This document shows positions 15,175 to 25,938 of a stretch of DNA of 50,779 bases, one piece after another (the stretch's first letter is position 1; each line of letters begins with the position of its first letter). The translations under genes and the position numbers were made by a program. The notes beneath the pieces were generated by a model. It searched no databases and was not told the DNA's origin. It saw nothing but the letters and a program-made list of their open reading frames with translations. The stretch covers positions 1 to 50,779 of the forward strand of contig JASEGV010000014.1 in the NCBI GenBank assembly GCA_030017895.1, given 5' to 3'. The stretch comes from Bacteroidota bacterium (GTDB lineage Bacteria > Bacteroidota > Ignavibacteria > UBA10030 > BY39).

Positions 15175-17667
15175 TTATTTCTTCAGCACCTGCCATATAA
15201 GCACACCGACAGTTGCAGTACTCAACGATATGGATGCCCACTCACGCAAAATTTGCAATGTGTTAGCGGTTTCTTTCATCTTCATTGGAACCATTATTGT
15301 AGAACCTGATAATATTTCCGAATCAGGTATCAGGAAAAAGCCGCTCGATTCCCACTTCTGGCGGTTTGGTAATACTACTACTGTATTCGATTTTTCTCCA
15401 TTTTCAGTTACACCACCAGCTTGCTTTAAATAATAGGAAAGAGAAGCTCCTTTAGTATATGGTACTGATGACGGCAGCTGAACTTGTCCTTGCACATATA
15501 CAACACCCGGATCGCGCGGGATAATAATTTCGTCATTCTCTTCCAAAATGAGGTCTGCCAGACATCCAGGATTTTTTAATACATCCCCAATATCAATCGG
15601 AACATCTTCCTGTGCCAGCCGCATTGCTGTAGTTTGGGATTTTCCGAGTGTATCAAACATCGGTGATATTGTTTGGGATATATTTTTTAAATCAACACTT
15701 CCAATATCCGTTGACCTGAAGAACCGGATTCCTTCTTTGTAGGCAGTTTCTTTAAATCCGCCAATGCGTTTGACTAAATTAGATAACCTTTCACCCTCAT
15801 ATTGAATTGCATAAACGCCGGGATATTTTGCTTCGCCTTTAACTGTGACTGTTTTTGTTTTTTTAAATTCCGGTTTCATCCTTATGGATACGATATCAAA
15901 ATCCACCAATTCAATGTCTTTTGAACGTTCGCTTGTCCAGTAATCCTCCGGTAAGGATGTATGGATGACTTTTGATATCTTTTTTTCTTCGGTTGTATCG
16001 AGTCGGGCAACATCAATTCGTGAAAGGTCAGCACCTATCTGAGTTCCACCGGCTGTAATAATTAAATCGGCAACTGTCATTCCTTCTGCTCTTTCGTATC
16101 TGCCTGGGTTACGCACAGCTCCATTAATAATCACATACTGAGGTGGTTTAAAAAAATCTTTATTGTAAATTGTTACCATATCCAATCGCTGCAATTTTGG
16201 GTTGTTATTTTCATCCCCTCTTAAAGCAAGCTCCAAATTAAACGAAAGAACCTCCTTCTTCTTATCATCCAGACGGGTTCTGACAATAGTAGCACGTTCC
16301 ATGAATGCATTTTCTTTCAAGCTGTCGGCTTTCAATATTAAATCTTTAACGGTCATATTGTTGGTAATCGCATATCTTCCCTGTTTCCATACATTTCCGT
16401 GAATAGTAACAAGATTTTCTCTTTCTCGGTTAATTGACAATACTGAAACTACATCACCATCTTCCAAAATAAATTTATTTTCCATCAATTCATCTTTAGT
16501 ATTAAAATCCAGATCGATATCGAGAACATCCTTACCATAATCAGTTCTTTGATCAAATGGTATTATGCGTTCAATATGTATTCGCTTTAAGTAGGCATCA
16601 AAGCTTAAACCTCCTGCCATCATAATCAGGTTAGCAAGATTATCGTTTTGATTTAATTCGTATATAGCATTTCTAAAAACACTTCCTTCGATAGCAACTC
16701 GTTTACCGGCAGGAGGAAGAAATAAAACATCGCCATCTTGCAACCTTACATCGCCTGTTTTTCTACCATATAATGCAAACTCATAAAAGTCGGCTTCGCC
16801 AATTGTTTTACTGTCCCTGATGATTTGTAATTTACGAAGCGAACCATTCACATTAGGACCTCCCGCATAGTATAATGCAGTAAAAGCTGTTGAAAACCCA
16901 CTCAATAAATAACCCCCCGGCTGCTGAACTTCGCCCATAACAAAAACTTGTATGGTTTTTAGCCGCCCAAGCGATACATCTAAAAATGTGTTTGCATCGG
17001 AACCGCCGCCGCGTAATCCTTCGTAAACTTGACTCATTTGTGTTAATAATTTTTGTTGGGCTTGCTTCACTGTTAAACCTGCAATCTGAATTATTCCAAC
17101 ATTCGGAATAATTATAAATCCATCTCTCGTAACAGTCAGTTGATACGTTAACTGCGTCTGCCCCCAAACGTTCACGATTATTTCATCTGACGCTCCAATC
17201 TGATACGATGCGGGAGTCGGAACATTTACGAGCGGTTCGAACGTACTCGGTGCTAATCGAAATATATCGAAACCATAAGGTGGCAATGAATCGGCAGGCG
17301 GGCGATTACGGAAAGCGGGTACGGACACAATTTTGGAGCGAGGCGCTACCTGAGTTTGAAGAATCTGTCTTTCTAACTCTGTAACTTTCGGTGGTTCGAT
17401 TGTAGCCTTAGCCGCAGTTTCTTGTTTAAAATATTGTTCGAGGTCAATATTTTTTTCGCGGGCATACTGTATTACTTCCAACTCGCTGATACCGAGTTGA
17501 GCAATTTTTGAGCGTAACTGCGAAGGTGATAATGTTGATAATTGACCAGACTTGGCTAATTCAATTAATTTTTCCTTGCTGAGAAGCTCCACAACCTGTG
17601 AAAAATTTATTTGTTTAATTGTTAATAAAAGAATTGATAATACGATAATACGATATTTCATAACCAT
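15175..17667 (-). CDS. SLBB-domain polysaccharide export protein (Wza-like)
   Basis: 830 residues. The signal peptide (MVMKYRIIVLSILLLTIKQI, then NFSQ) carries no lipobox. A short helical segment follows (LSPSQLRSKIAQLGISELEV), then the polysaccharide-export domain near 150-230 (YQIGASDEIIVNVWGQTQLT, DGFIIIPNVGIIQIAGLT). About five SLBB domains come next, each starting like VFVMGEVQQPGGY, VAIEGSVFRNAIY, VTIHGNVWKQGRY, VIINGAVRNPGRY, VTVKGEAKYPGVY and VYVQGQVQLPSSV. The C-terminal hydrophobic helix is SLSTATVGVLIWQVL. It should form the periplasmic/outer-membrane channel for a capsule or exopolysaccharide, but no synthesis genes are adjacent. Confidence 0.9.
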   Translation of the reverse strand: MVMKYRIIVLSILLLTIKQINFSQVVELLSKEKLIELAKSGQLSTLSPSQLRSKIAQLGISELEVIQYAREKNIDLEQYFKQETAAKATIEPPKVTELERQILQTQVAPRSKIVSVPAFRNRPPADSLPPYGFDIFRLAPSTFEPLVNVPTPASYQIGASDEIIVNVWGQTQLTYQLTVTRDGFIIIPNVGIIQIAGLTVKQAQQKLLTQMSQVYEGLRGGGSDANTFLDVSLGRLKTIQVFVMGEVQQPGGYLLSGFSTAFTALYYAGGPNVNGSLRKLQIIRDSKTIGEADFYEFALYGRKTGDVRLQDGDVLFLPPAGKRVAIEGSVFRNAIYELNQNDNLANLIMMAGGLSFDAYLKRIHIERIIPFDQRTDYGKDVLDIDLDFNTKDELMENKFILEDGDVVSVLSINRERENLVTIHGNVWKQGRYAITNNMTVKDLILKADSLKENAFMERATIVRTRLDDKKKEVLSFNLELALRGDENNNPKLQRLDMVTIYNKDFFKPPQYVIINGAVRNPGRYERAEGMTVADLIITAGGTQIGADLSRIDVARLDTTEEKKISKVIHTSLPEDYWTSERSKDIELVDFDIVSIRMKPEFKKTKTVTVKGEAKYPGVYAIQYEGERLSNLVKRIGGFKETAYKEGIRFFRSTDIGSVDLKNISQTISPMFDTLGKSQTTAMRLAQEDVPIDIGDVLKNPGCLADLILEENDEIIIPRDPGVVYVQGQVQLPSSVPYTKGASLSYYLKQAGGVTENGEKSNTVVVLPNRQKWESSGFFLIPDSEILSGSTIMVPMKMKETANTLQILREWASISLSTATVGVLIWQVLKK

Positions 17668-17727
17668 TTAAATATTTAATTTTTGATGTTTAAATATACT
17701 CATTTTTTATAAAAATTACACATTAAA

Positions 17728-17762
17728 TAAAAAAGAGCCAATTCCGTTTTGAAATTGGCTCT
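17728..17762 (-). terminator. Intrinsic terminator after the subtilisin-like gene
   Basis: On the minus strand a 10-bp stem AGAGCCAATT / AATTGGCTCT with a 9-base loop is followed directly by TTTTTTATTTAATG. It lies 22 bases after the stop codon at 17784. Confidence 0.9.
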
Positions 17763-17783
17763 CTGTTAAATGGAGGCGGCTAA

Positions 17784-20700
17784 TTATTTGAGCAGCAACA
17801 TCTTATTAATAAAGACTTTTACACCTGCATTCAATTTATAATAATAAATTCCACTTGTTAAATTATTTTTTATAGTTAATGAGTTGAACGGAACTGAATA
17901 AAATCCTGCTTCTTGTGGTTGATCGACGATAAGAGCAACTTCACGCCCTAACACATCGAAAACAGATAATCGAACGTGTACCGCTTCGGATATTTGATAA
18001 CTGATATTCGTTGTCGGATTGAACGGGTTTGGATAGTTTTGAGAAAGTGCCGTTTCGGTTGGAAGTTGTGCCTCGAACGAACTGATTCTTTTCAAAGATA
18101 TGGTACTTTCTAATTCGTCATTAACCATCGTGAAACCGGATCCTTTCATATCTGCAAGAATAGTCGATCCGTTTGTTAAGTGATATTTTGAATTATCCTG
18201 CACTACGTTCCATGCGATGGAAATTGGATATGTAAGTGATTGCAGCACAACTCTTTTTCCATCTGTTTGAGATTGGTTGAACAATTCAAAAAGCCGATGT
18301 GTGCTAAACCTTACATCAAAAGAAGGTTGAGGCGGCAACGGTGGAAGTTCATAAAAACTCCGATTTTCTTCATCTGCTTTGTCATCCGAGAAATACAGAG
18401 TTTGTGATTTTCCTGTAGCATCTTTAAAAGTAATTGAATTGAATTTACCAACACTTTCTGTAATCACATTCATTTTAGAATAGCCAGTTCCATTTTTCAA
18501 TTTTAAAATACCATCTTCTGAAACTTTAACCCAGTAACCTTTCCCAGGTTTTAGTGAATCGGGCTGACTGTATCTTTCCGAAAAACCAAAAATGCCCGCA
18601 GAAATTATTGATGTTGGGACTGATGTGATATCATTAACAGAAAGTGGAATGGAAAGATTTCCGATCAAATTCCATCCTGCATATACATTTATTGAATCCT
18701 CTTCTACCGGTACACCCACAAATTTTTGGTTAACAGGTGAAGAATATTTAATCCAGAACCCATCAAGATATGAGAGAATATCGGCAACAGAGTAGCCGCT
18801 TGATGGAGAATATGTGAACGCTGTTCCGGTTGAGGGAAGGAGAATCGTTTTACGATTTTCTGCTGTTCTCATAGGAATTGAGGCAATATTCCAATTTGCA
18901 TCATATAGAACAGAATCCATAATACCAATTGTAAAATTAAGGCTGGAAGCAAATTTTACAGGTTCGCTCCCAATCTCACTGATTTTTATCCGGGCTAGAT
19001 GAGTCGTTGGTTCGTTAACCAGCCATTGTTCAGAGCCGTCGTTTGGAGTGCTGTTGAATAATACATCGTAAGATAGTCCTCCATCGCGAGATAATTCTAT
19101 CTTCATATTATCTCCTGCCAGATATGAAGACCAAGAGATATCATAAGTGTTATTCACGAGCAAACCTTCATTCCCAGTCGGAAATGTTAGAGTGAGGAAA
19201 GAAACTAGAATAGTAAAAGATGCATCGGAAATGTCGGTGAGAGAAGGAACCTCAACGCTAGTAATTTTTATTTTAACTTGATTAGATGCAGGGCCAGTAA
19301 CAATCCAAGGTTCTGAACCATCATTGTCAGTTTCAGGAAATAATGTTTCGAAAGCTATCCCATTATCGCGTGTGATTTCGATACGAACTTTTCCATGAAG
19401 ATTTGCTGAATTCCATGTAATATTTCGCACGCTATCAACATTCCAAACTTCGCTGCCGTTTGGCGACGTTAAGGTTAATGATGGAGTTACGATTGAAAAG
19501 AAAGTGCTTGTGAAATCAACAATTGAAGGATTCTCAATACTTGAAACTCGGATTTTGCAAAAGCTAGAATTCGGACCAGTAACAACCCAATCTTGTTCAC
19601 CGTCGTTTGTGGTGCTGGCAATAAGAGTAGTATAGGTAGTTCCATTATTTCGAGAAATTTCAATTTTGACATTTCCTGTATAATTAACAGCCGCCCATTT
19701 CAAAGTTTTTGTGGAACCGACGGGCCAAACTTCACCTCCACGCGGATTGAATACGACAAGGGGCTGGATACCTGAAATCAAAAGTGAAAAAGCTTGGCTA
19801 CCACCACTAAGTATTCCTTTGTGCTTAATTTTTATTGCATAGTTTCCAGCTATTGGAGATTGAATCCAAACTTGTTCAACATTATCTCTGAAATTATCGC
19901 CGGTTGTGGCAGCGGTAGCTGGATTGCTTGGATTTAAAATCCAAGGGAAAAATGTTGAAGCATCGCGTGTAAGAGTTAAATCGAGGTCGTTAACCAACAT
20001 CGGGTTTGGTGGATTAAGGGATGCAGGTGGTGGTGTTCCCGCTGGATCAGTCCAACAAATTGTTGCTCTTATAGCTGCTGTTTCTTTACCCGGAATATTT
20101 ATTACAATACTATCATTATTATTCAAAACCATTTCTCTGATATTATAATTATTCCCAGCATTTTTATCAGAGGTAATTAATTGTGCGGCTTTTAGTGTAT
20201 TCATTAACCCCCAACCAAACCGATAATCGGGACCGTTAGCCGATCCTGCTTCGTCGGCGGTGTGAATAATTAAACCTTTCATTGTTGACCCACGCAATGG
20301 AGTTGTACCATTTAAATTCCTGTGATGTTGCAACAGTAATCCAATTGAGCCGGTAATATTTGGAGATGACATTGAAGTCCCATCATAAGTATCATAAGCG
20401 ATATCGGAAGTAGCAACAGAAGATCTCAAACCAACGCCAGCGCCCACGATGTCCGGTTTAATTCTTCCATCATCTGTAGGTCCCCATCCGCTGAATGAGG
20501 ACATGACAACGCTACCTGACCCTGACCATCCACCTGAAATAATATTTACCGCCCCAACCGTCATAATATTTTTTGCCGTTCCATAATATGGAATACAATC
20601 ATATCCGAGTGCTCCGCCATCCACATTACGAGGGGCGGTTACTAAAGTCCATCCACCTCCTCCATCAGAAATATAATGCTCAACAGTACCAGTAGGACCT

Positions 20701-21500
20701 TCGCCGCGGTCATTACCCGCTGATTTAACTATCAGATAATTAGGTGCATTAACCATTATGTTGTCCCAATCTCGTGCGCGAGTGCTGTAATATCCAAAAC
20801 CGTAATCTTCTACAGAGCTAATAGAAGGAGTTCCAAACCAGTACCATCTATTATCGTTAAAATAGCTCCATAGCCATCCGGTAATTTGACCGTAGGAATG
20901 ATTTGATACCCTTAATCTATTAGTTGCAGCGGCGGTTGCCATCTCGGTTGCATCGCTGTTCCAGTCGTAAGCTCTTAACCTTCCTTGATACGACATACCT
21001 TTAGCCGCAGCATCAACACCTGTAGCAATCAGAGTTCCTGCTACGTGTGTCGCATGGTCGCTTAATGTTGATGCGCCATCTCCTAAAATTACTCTGCCTG
21101 TTAATTCTTGGTGTGTATTACGTACTTTTCCACCATCCCATTCACCAACAGTATCTGTAATACCTGTTAAAGAAAAACCTCCAGTTCCACCGGGCCAAAC
21201 TTTGTCGGTCGAAATTGTTTTCGCTGCGTTCAAATTACTTTCGGTAATGTAATAAACGGGGTGATTATTCTCGAATCGCATCAATTCTATTATTGTTCCA
21301 TCAGGATATTCGGTACGTATAGGTACCTTGCGGGCAGTTGCAATTACTTCAGCTTCAGCTTTTAAACCTTTTTCTATTATCTCTTGCTCGGCAGCAAATT
21401 TTAAAAGCCATTCTCGTTGCTTTTCTGTTTGAGCTTGGAGAATAGATGTTGTTAATATGATGATTAGCATCATGTATAGTAGGTAATATTTCTTGTGCAT
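17784..21500 (-). CDS. Secreted S8 subtilisin-like protease with type IX sorting tail
   Basis: 1238 residues. The signal peptide MHKKYYLLYMMLIIILTTSI is followed by a short pro-region. The catalytic triad reads WDGG (Asp122), DHATHVAG (His152) and GTSMSSP (Ser376), with oxyanion Asn in SAGND. A P/homoB-like beta domain (about 450-580) is followed by three repeats of about 90 residues of the type NGGEVW-GS-KW-VKIEISRNNG-NDG-W-V (about 580-860), two 'GWNLIG/GKGYWVK' units, and a C-terminal domain with NYPNPFNPTTNISY ending in KMLLLK. This tail sends proteins through the type IX secretion system to the cell surface or outside. The reprolysin-like gene just upstream has the same C-terminal plan. 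Confidence 0.92.
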   Translation of the reverse strand: MHKKYYLLYMMLIIILTTSILQAQTEKQREWLLKFAAEQEIIEKGLKAEAEVIATARKVPIRTEYPDGTIIELMRFENNHPVYYITESNLNAAKTISTDKVWPGGTGGFSLTGITDTVGEWDGGKVRNTHQELTGRVILGDGASTLSDHATHVAGTLIATGVDAAAKGMSYQGRLRAYDWNSDATEMATAAATNRLRVSNHSYGQITGWLWSYFNDNRWYWFGTPSISSVEDYGFGYYSTRARDWDNIMVNAPNYLIVKSAGNDRGEGPTGTVEHYISDGGGGWTLVTAPRNVDGGALGYDCIPYYGTAKNIMTVGAVNIISGGWSGSGSVVMSSFSGWGPTDDGRIKPDIVGAGVGLRSSVATSDIAYDTYDGTSMSSPNITGSIGLLLQHHRNLNGTTPLRGSTMKGLIIHTADEAGSANGPDYRFGWGLMNTLKAAQLITSDKNAGNNYNIREMVLNNNDSIVINIPGKETAAIRATICWTDPAGTPPPASLNPPNPMLVNDLDLTLTRDASTFFPWILNPSNPATAATTGDNFRDNVEQVWIQSPIAGNYAIKIKHKGILSGGSQAFSLLISGIQPLVVFNPRGGEVWPVGSTKTLKWAAVNYTGNVKIEISRNNGTTYTTLIASTTNDGEQDWVVTGPNSSFCKIRVSSIENPSIVDFTSTFFSIVTPSLTLTSPNGSEVWNVDSVRNITWNSANLHGKVRIEITRDNGIAFETLFPETDNDGSEPWIVTGPASNQVKIKITSVEVPSLTDISDASFTILVSFLTLTFPTGNEGLLVNNTYDISWSSYLAGDNMKIELSRDGGLSYDVLFNSTPNDGSEQWLVNEPTTHLARIKISEIGSEPVKFASSLNFTIGIMDSVLYDANWNIASIPMRTAENRKTILLPSTGTAFTYSPSSGYSVADILSYLDGFWIKYSSPVNQKFVGVPVEEDSINVYAGWNLIGNLSIPLSVNDITSVPTSIISAGIFGFSERYSQPDSLKPGKGYWVKVSEDGILKLKNGTGYSKMNVITESVGKFNSITFKDATGKSQTLYFSDDKADEENRSFYELPPLPPQPSFDVRFSTHRLFELFNQSQTDGKRVVLQSLTYPISIAWNVVQDNSKYHLTNGSTILADMKGSGFTMVNDELESTISLKRISSFEAQLPTETALSQNYPNPFNPTTNISYQISEAVHVRLSVFDVLGREVALIVDQPQEAGFYSVPFNSLTIKNNLTSGIYYYKLNAGVKVFINKMLLLK

Positions 21501-21535
21501 AGATAACCTTTAAATTTAATAATACTTATTACTTA

Positions 21536-24500
21536 TTATTTCAATACAACAGCTTTTTTAGTGATTAACACATTATCAGCTTTTATCTGATAGTAGTAAA
21601 CGCCTGAAGTTAATTTATTTTTTTGATCAATAGAAAAATCTACATCATAGTAACCGGCTTCCTGGAATTCATTAACTAATGCGGAAATTTCTATACCCAA
21701 TATATTATATATTTTTAAACTAACAAAAGATGCTTTCGGCAGAGCATACCTGATATTCGTAGTCGGATTGAAAGGATTTGGATAGTTTTGGTAAAGTTGA
21801 AATTCTGACGGTAATCCTGAATATTCTTTCTCCGTAAGTTTTAATGTCATCTTGGAGATCGAGGAATTTGTGAGAATTAGTTCCCCTTTCACTACCATCG
21901 GATAATCTTTACCGTCAACACTGAATAGTGGTTTGATTTCATCTTGAATATTCCATTGGACAGTAAGTGGGAATTCGATTCCTTGAAACAAGATTGGAAA
22001 CTCGTTATTAGATTTTAAATTTTTAGTTTCTACAAATCTATTTGATTGAAACCGCACATCAAAAAGATTTTCATAAGGACGGGGTGGAAGTGCAGAAAGC
22101 GAATATTCGTCGGTCTGTTCTATATTATTAGAAAAATATAGAACTTGTGAATTATTGAGTTTATCCTTGAACCGGATTGAAGAAAGATTTCTGATAGCTT
22201 TCGCAAATTTTAAAGCACTATTTTTTTGTACAGAATTGTTCGGATTAAAAATGAAGCGGCCATCTTGATTAGCTTTCACCCAGACTCCGTCCCCCGGATA
22301 GACCGTATCAGTCGATTTGTATCCTTGTTTATACGTGTAGAAGAGAGATGACAACATACCGGGCGGGTCACTCGTGATATTTGAAATGCCGATCGGTACA
22401 CTAATCCCACCTATTAAATTCCATCCGTTGGAAACAGTTAAGGTATCGAATAAACGTTGAGCGCCAATAAAGAGGGTAGTACTATCCTTGGCAAATTTTA
22501 CCCAATATCCTTTTCCGTTCTGAATTGTTTCGGTGGTAACATAAGCATTATTTATATACCCAAATATATTTGAGATTGCATCGGGGAATATCTGAGACTT
22601 TGAATTTGGAACCGCAATTGAGGGAAGAGATAGTATGTTCCATCCGGCTCTGTATTTGATTGAATCATATACGCCGATGAGAAATACTTCAGAGGTAGAA
22701 GAAAAATCAGAATATGCTGCATCACTTATTTTAATTAATGCATGAGCCGTGGTAGGTAAAGAAAAAGTTAAATGTTCGATTCCATCATCAGCGGTTGATT
22801 CAGAAAGAGTTTGATAGTTCGATCCCGAATTTTTTGAAAGCTCTATTTTAACGAACCCACTCGTTCCAAACGATTCCCAGGTGATCGGATACTCTGTCCC
22901 GATTAAACAATTGTCGTTCAGCAGAGGCGATGTTATAGTAATAAAATCTTGAGGATAAATATAAAAGTTATTATCGCTTTCATCAAAAATACTTGGATTG
23001 CCTACCGCCAATATGCGGATACGTGTTGAATTGGATAAAGGATTTTCGGGAGTCCACATTTCGCTTCCGTCATTATCAGTTGTAGCAATAATTGTTTCGT
23101 AGCTCGTACCACCGTTGCGTGATAATTCAACTCGAACTTCACCCAACATATTTTGGCTCTCCCAATTTATTGGATAAGGTACACCAACTCTGGGCGATTC
23201 ACCTCCGTTTGGCGACGTTACTGTAATCGTTGCAGTTCTGATATAAAAGTTTGAGTTACTTACATCAAAAATAGTAGGTAAACTCAGACTTGTTATTTTT
23301 ATCTTTGCTTCTTCAGTTGTCATCCCACTGACAATCCAATTTTCGCTACCATCATTCGGAGTACTTGCAAATATATCTTCATAATTTAAACCTCCATCCC
23401 TCGATAGTTCAATCTTAACATTTCCTGAAACATTAATTGAAGACCACTGAATATTTTTTTGAAAACCGATTGGATATAGTTCGCCTCCATCGGGACTTAT
23501 GAGTGTGATTGATGGTGGATATTGGATAGAAAAAACATTATTACTGATATCAGAAAGACTCGAAACGGTAGCGCTTGATACTCTTATTCGTGCCTGTGTA
23601 GTGGCAGTATTAGGAACTGTCCAAAGGAAAGAAGCCGGACTCGCAGGAACTGATTCAGTAATAGTCAGCCAGTCTGTTCCGTTGTTCATTGTGTATTCAA
23701 TTTTCACATTTGTAACACCAGTAGAGGTCCAAGTTATCGATTGACTGGTTCCTATTACCCAAGCTTCTCCACCATTAGGAACTGTAACAGTAATTGAGGA
23801 TGGAACTATACTAAAATTCGCATTTGATATATCAAAGAAAATATTGCCCACTGCTTCTACACGAATTCGTGCTTGTGATGTTGAGATGTTCGGTATAGTA
23901 ATAATCTCTGATCCATCATTTGGAGTATCTGTCGCAAGTACAAATGGATATGTATAACCACCATCGCCGGAGAGAAGTATTTTAACATTACTGCAATTGA
24001 CTGGAGAGAGGTTTGTATTTGCAACGTTCCATGTAACCGTTTGTAAAGAGCTGCCTGCCCATGAAAGTGTTGTGTTCGGAGAAGTTACTTGAAACGGTCC
24101 CGCAGTATTTGTTACACTAAAAGAAATCGAATCCCATCCCACGCCCCCGCCGCCTGAGCGGTTATCGCGGGCTGTTAATCTGAATTTCAATCCCCGCGCA
24201 TATGAAGGGAGAATTTCACCCATAACTTGTGTATTATTAATTATATCGGCTATTTTCGGAAATGTACGCGATGGACTTGTAACTCCTCTAAAACTTCTGA
24301 AAATGGGTGCCGTTCCCACAGGTGAATTGGGCGCTCCGGCAGCTCCCAAGTCATATTCCTCCCAGCAATAAGTAAGTGGATGATTATTCGGATCAGTCGC
24401 AGAACCGGTTAAAGTAAAAGGAGTGTTAATAGGAATTGAAAAACCTCTCGTTCCGGCATTTACCACGGGTGGATCATTTCCGGTGGATGTGATAACAGGG

Positions 24501-25801
24501 CAACCATTCCCGGAACCTAAAGTTGTATAAGTAACAATTTCCATAATGCTTGCAAGATGAAAATAATCATGACTGTTCATTTGCAAATCCTGTGGACTAC
24601 AGATCCCCGCATAAGCCATAATAGTTGAACCGCTGCCGGGTTCATATGCCGTGCTTGCATTTCGATTAGTTCCTGAGCAATTACCAGCATCACCGTTAAA
24701 TGTATGATTGCCGCCGAACTGGTGTCCTATCTCGTGTGCTACATAATCAATATCAAATGGATCGCCAATAGGTGCAGGTGAGCCGGTAACACCACGTGCT
24801 TTATTGCTGGTACGACAAACCACACCCAAACCCGCGACACCACCACCACCAGTGCTATAGACATGACCAATATCATAATTTGCATTACCAATTACAGCAT
24901 CAAGGTTGGTTTGATTTTGACCCAACATCGTTGTTCCACTGCTGTTGGTATATGGATCCGTTGCAGAATTTGAATAGATAATTATCTCGTTATTAGCTAC
25001 CAGCACCATTCGAACTGCAACTTCTTTTTCATACACACCGTTTACACGATTGGTTGAGGTAACTACTGCAGCAAGTCCTTTTGCAACAGTACCACCATGA
25101 TATGCAGTGTATTCACCGGTAGCTGCAACAGCGAGGCGATATGTGCGTAATTGGGTCCCGCTATATTTAGTCAATCCGGTAGCTATCAGATCAGATATTT
25201 CCTTTGCCATATCAAAATCGGTTTCGAAGTTACAAATAAATTCTTTCCTTCTGGATTCATCTACAATAAAATCTTTTTTATAATAGCTGATATAATTATC
25301 TATATTCCCTCTGCTGTATGGATCGATAAAAACCGTTCCGTTAGCAGAAAGGATCATCGCATGAAATCCTGCGGGTGTTAAATCAAAACGGACTGTAGCA
25401 GTCGGATCGTCAATTCCCTGGCCTGCGTAAGTTTGTATCTCTGGATATTTTACGGCAAGTTCTAATTCCATTATCGGTGAATTTACTATGTAAAACCGAC
25501 TGAATGTTCCATCGGGCATTGGAAGACTGATAACAACTTTTTCTGTTTTTGCGCCTTCTGTAAATTCCCTTGGTGCCTGATTTAAAACTGCTTCCAACTG
25601 ATTTATATTTAAATCAACTGTTCTATAAAATAATGGGATGATTTGCCTGTCGTTTTTTTCGACAATTGTCGCTTCATTTATGTCGCTCCACAAAGCTTCC
25701 GTTTTAACTTGTGCATTGATTGAGTAGCTCATTGTAGTAAAAAGGAGTGTTATGAATAATAAATGGAAATGTTTTAATTTTGTAGAATATTGTAGTTTCA
25801 T
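21536..25801 (-). CDS. Secreted reprolysin-like metalloprotease with type IX sorting tail
   Basis: 1421 residues from ATG at 25801, chosen over 25834 because it gives a normal signal peptide (LLFITLLFTTMSYSINAQ). A propeptide runs to about 215. The metzincin zinc site AHEIGHQFGGNH is near residues 355-366, with a Met-turn further on in STIMAYAGICS. An Ig-like domain (PPVNAGTRGFSIPINTPFTL) is followed by five repeats of about 90 residues (NGGEAW, DGGELY, NGGESP and so on, each with IELSRDGG and NDGSE). Two GWN(I/L)-type units and an NYPNPFNPTTNIRY sorting domain ending KKAVVLK close the protein. It should degrade proteins outside the cell. It is 35 bases upstream of the subtilisin gene, so the two are probably one transcript. 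Confidence 0.92.
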   Translation of the reverse strand: MKLQYSTKLKHFHLLFITLLFTTMSYSINAQVKTEALWSDINEATIVEKNDRQIIPLFYRTVDLNINQLEAVLNQAPREFTEGAKTEKVVISLPMPDGTFSRFYIVNSPIMELELAVKYPEIQTYAGQGIDDPTATVRFDLTPAGFHAMILSANGTVFIDPYSRGNIDNYISYYKKDFIVDESRRKEFICNFETDFDMAKEISDLIATGLTKYSGTQLRTYRLAVAATGEYTAYHGGTVAKGLAAVVTSTNRVNGVYEKEVAVRMVLVANNEIIIYSNSATDPYTNSSGTTMLGQNQTNLDAVIGNANYDIGHVYSTGGGGVAGLGVVCRTSNKARGVTGSPAPIGDPFDIDYVAHEIGHQFGGNHTFNGDAGNCSGTNRNASTAYEPGSGSTIMAYAGICSPQDLQMNSHDYFHLASIMEIVTYTTLGSGNGCPVITSTGNDPPVVNAGTRGFSIPINTPFTLTGSATDPNNHPLTYCWEEYDLGAAGAPNSPVGTAPIFRSFRGVTSPSRTFPKIADIINNTQVMGEILPSYARGLKFRLTARDNRSGGGGVGWDSISFSVTNTAGPFQVTSPNTTLSWAGSSLQTVTWNVANTNLSPVNCSNVKILLSGDGGYTYPFVLATDTPNDGSEIITIPNISTSQARIRVEAVGNIFFDISNANFSIVPSSITVTVPNGGEAWVIGTSQSITWTSTGVTNVKIEYTMNNGTDWLTITESVPASPASFLWTVPNTATTQARIRVSSATVSSLSDISNNVFSIQYPPSITLISPDGGELYPIGFQKNIQWSSINVSGNVKIELSRDGGLNYEDIFASTPNDGSENWIVSGMTTEEAKIKITSLSLPTIFDVSNSNFYIRTATITVTSPNGGESPRVGVPYPINWESQNMLGEVRVELSRNGGTSYETIIATTDNDGSEMWTPENPLSNSTRIRILAVGNPSIFDESDNNFYIYPQDFITITSPLLNDNCLIGTEYPITWESFGTSGFVKIELSKNSGSNYQTLSESTADDGIEHLTFSLPTTAHALIKISDAAYSDFSSTSEVFLIGVYDSIKYRAGWNILSLPSIAVPNSKSQIFPDAISNIFGYINNAYVTTETIQNGKGYWVKFAKDSTTLFIGAQRLFDTLTVSNGWNLIGGISVPIGISNITSDPPGMLSSLFYTYKQGYKSTDTVYPGDGVWVKANQDGRFIFNPNNSVQKNSALKFAKAIRNLSSIRFKDKLNNSQVLYFSNNIEQTDEYSLSALPPRPYENLFDVRFQSNRFVETKNLKSNNEFPILFQGIEFPLTVQWNIQDEIKPLFSVDGKDYPMVVKGELILTNSSISKMTLKLTEKEYSGLPSEFQLYQNYPNPFNPTTNIRYALPKASFVSLKIYNILGIEISALVNEFQEAGYYDVDFSIDQKNKLTSGVYYYQIKADNVLITKKAVVLK

Positions 25802-25839
25802 ACTTAAAAAATTTGATTGATTTAAATTGTCCAAACTTC

Positions 25840-25861
25840 ATCACCCCTGATATGGGGTGAT
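25840..25861. promoter_or_regulatory. Perfect dyad between the PLD-like and protease genes
   Basis: ATCACCCC, six bases, GGGGTGAT, 38 bp upstream of the metalloprotease start and 100 bp beyond... the stop side of the gap faces the PLD-like gene. There is no T-run on either strand, so an operator or 5'-leader hairpin for the protease gene is more likely than a terminator. Confidence 0.35.
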
Positions 25862-25938
25862 TTGGATTAATAATAGTTTTATTGCTTACTTAAAATAACA
25901 ACTCCCTCCTTTAAAATCAATAGGTAGAGGAATTTATT

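Noticed and set aside
25840-25861. Dyad at 25.84 kb as an intrinsic terminator
   Set aside because: There is no run of T on either strand after the stem.
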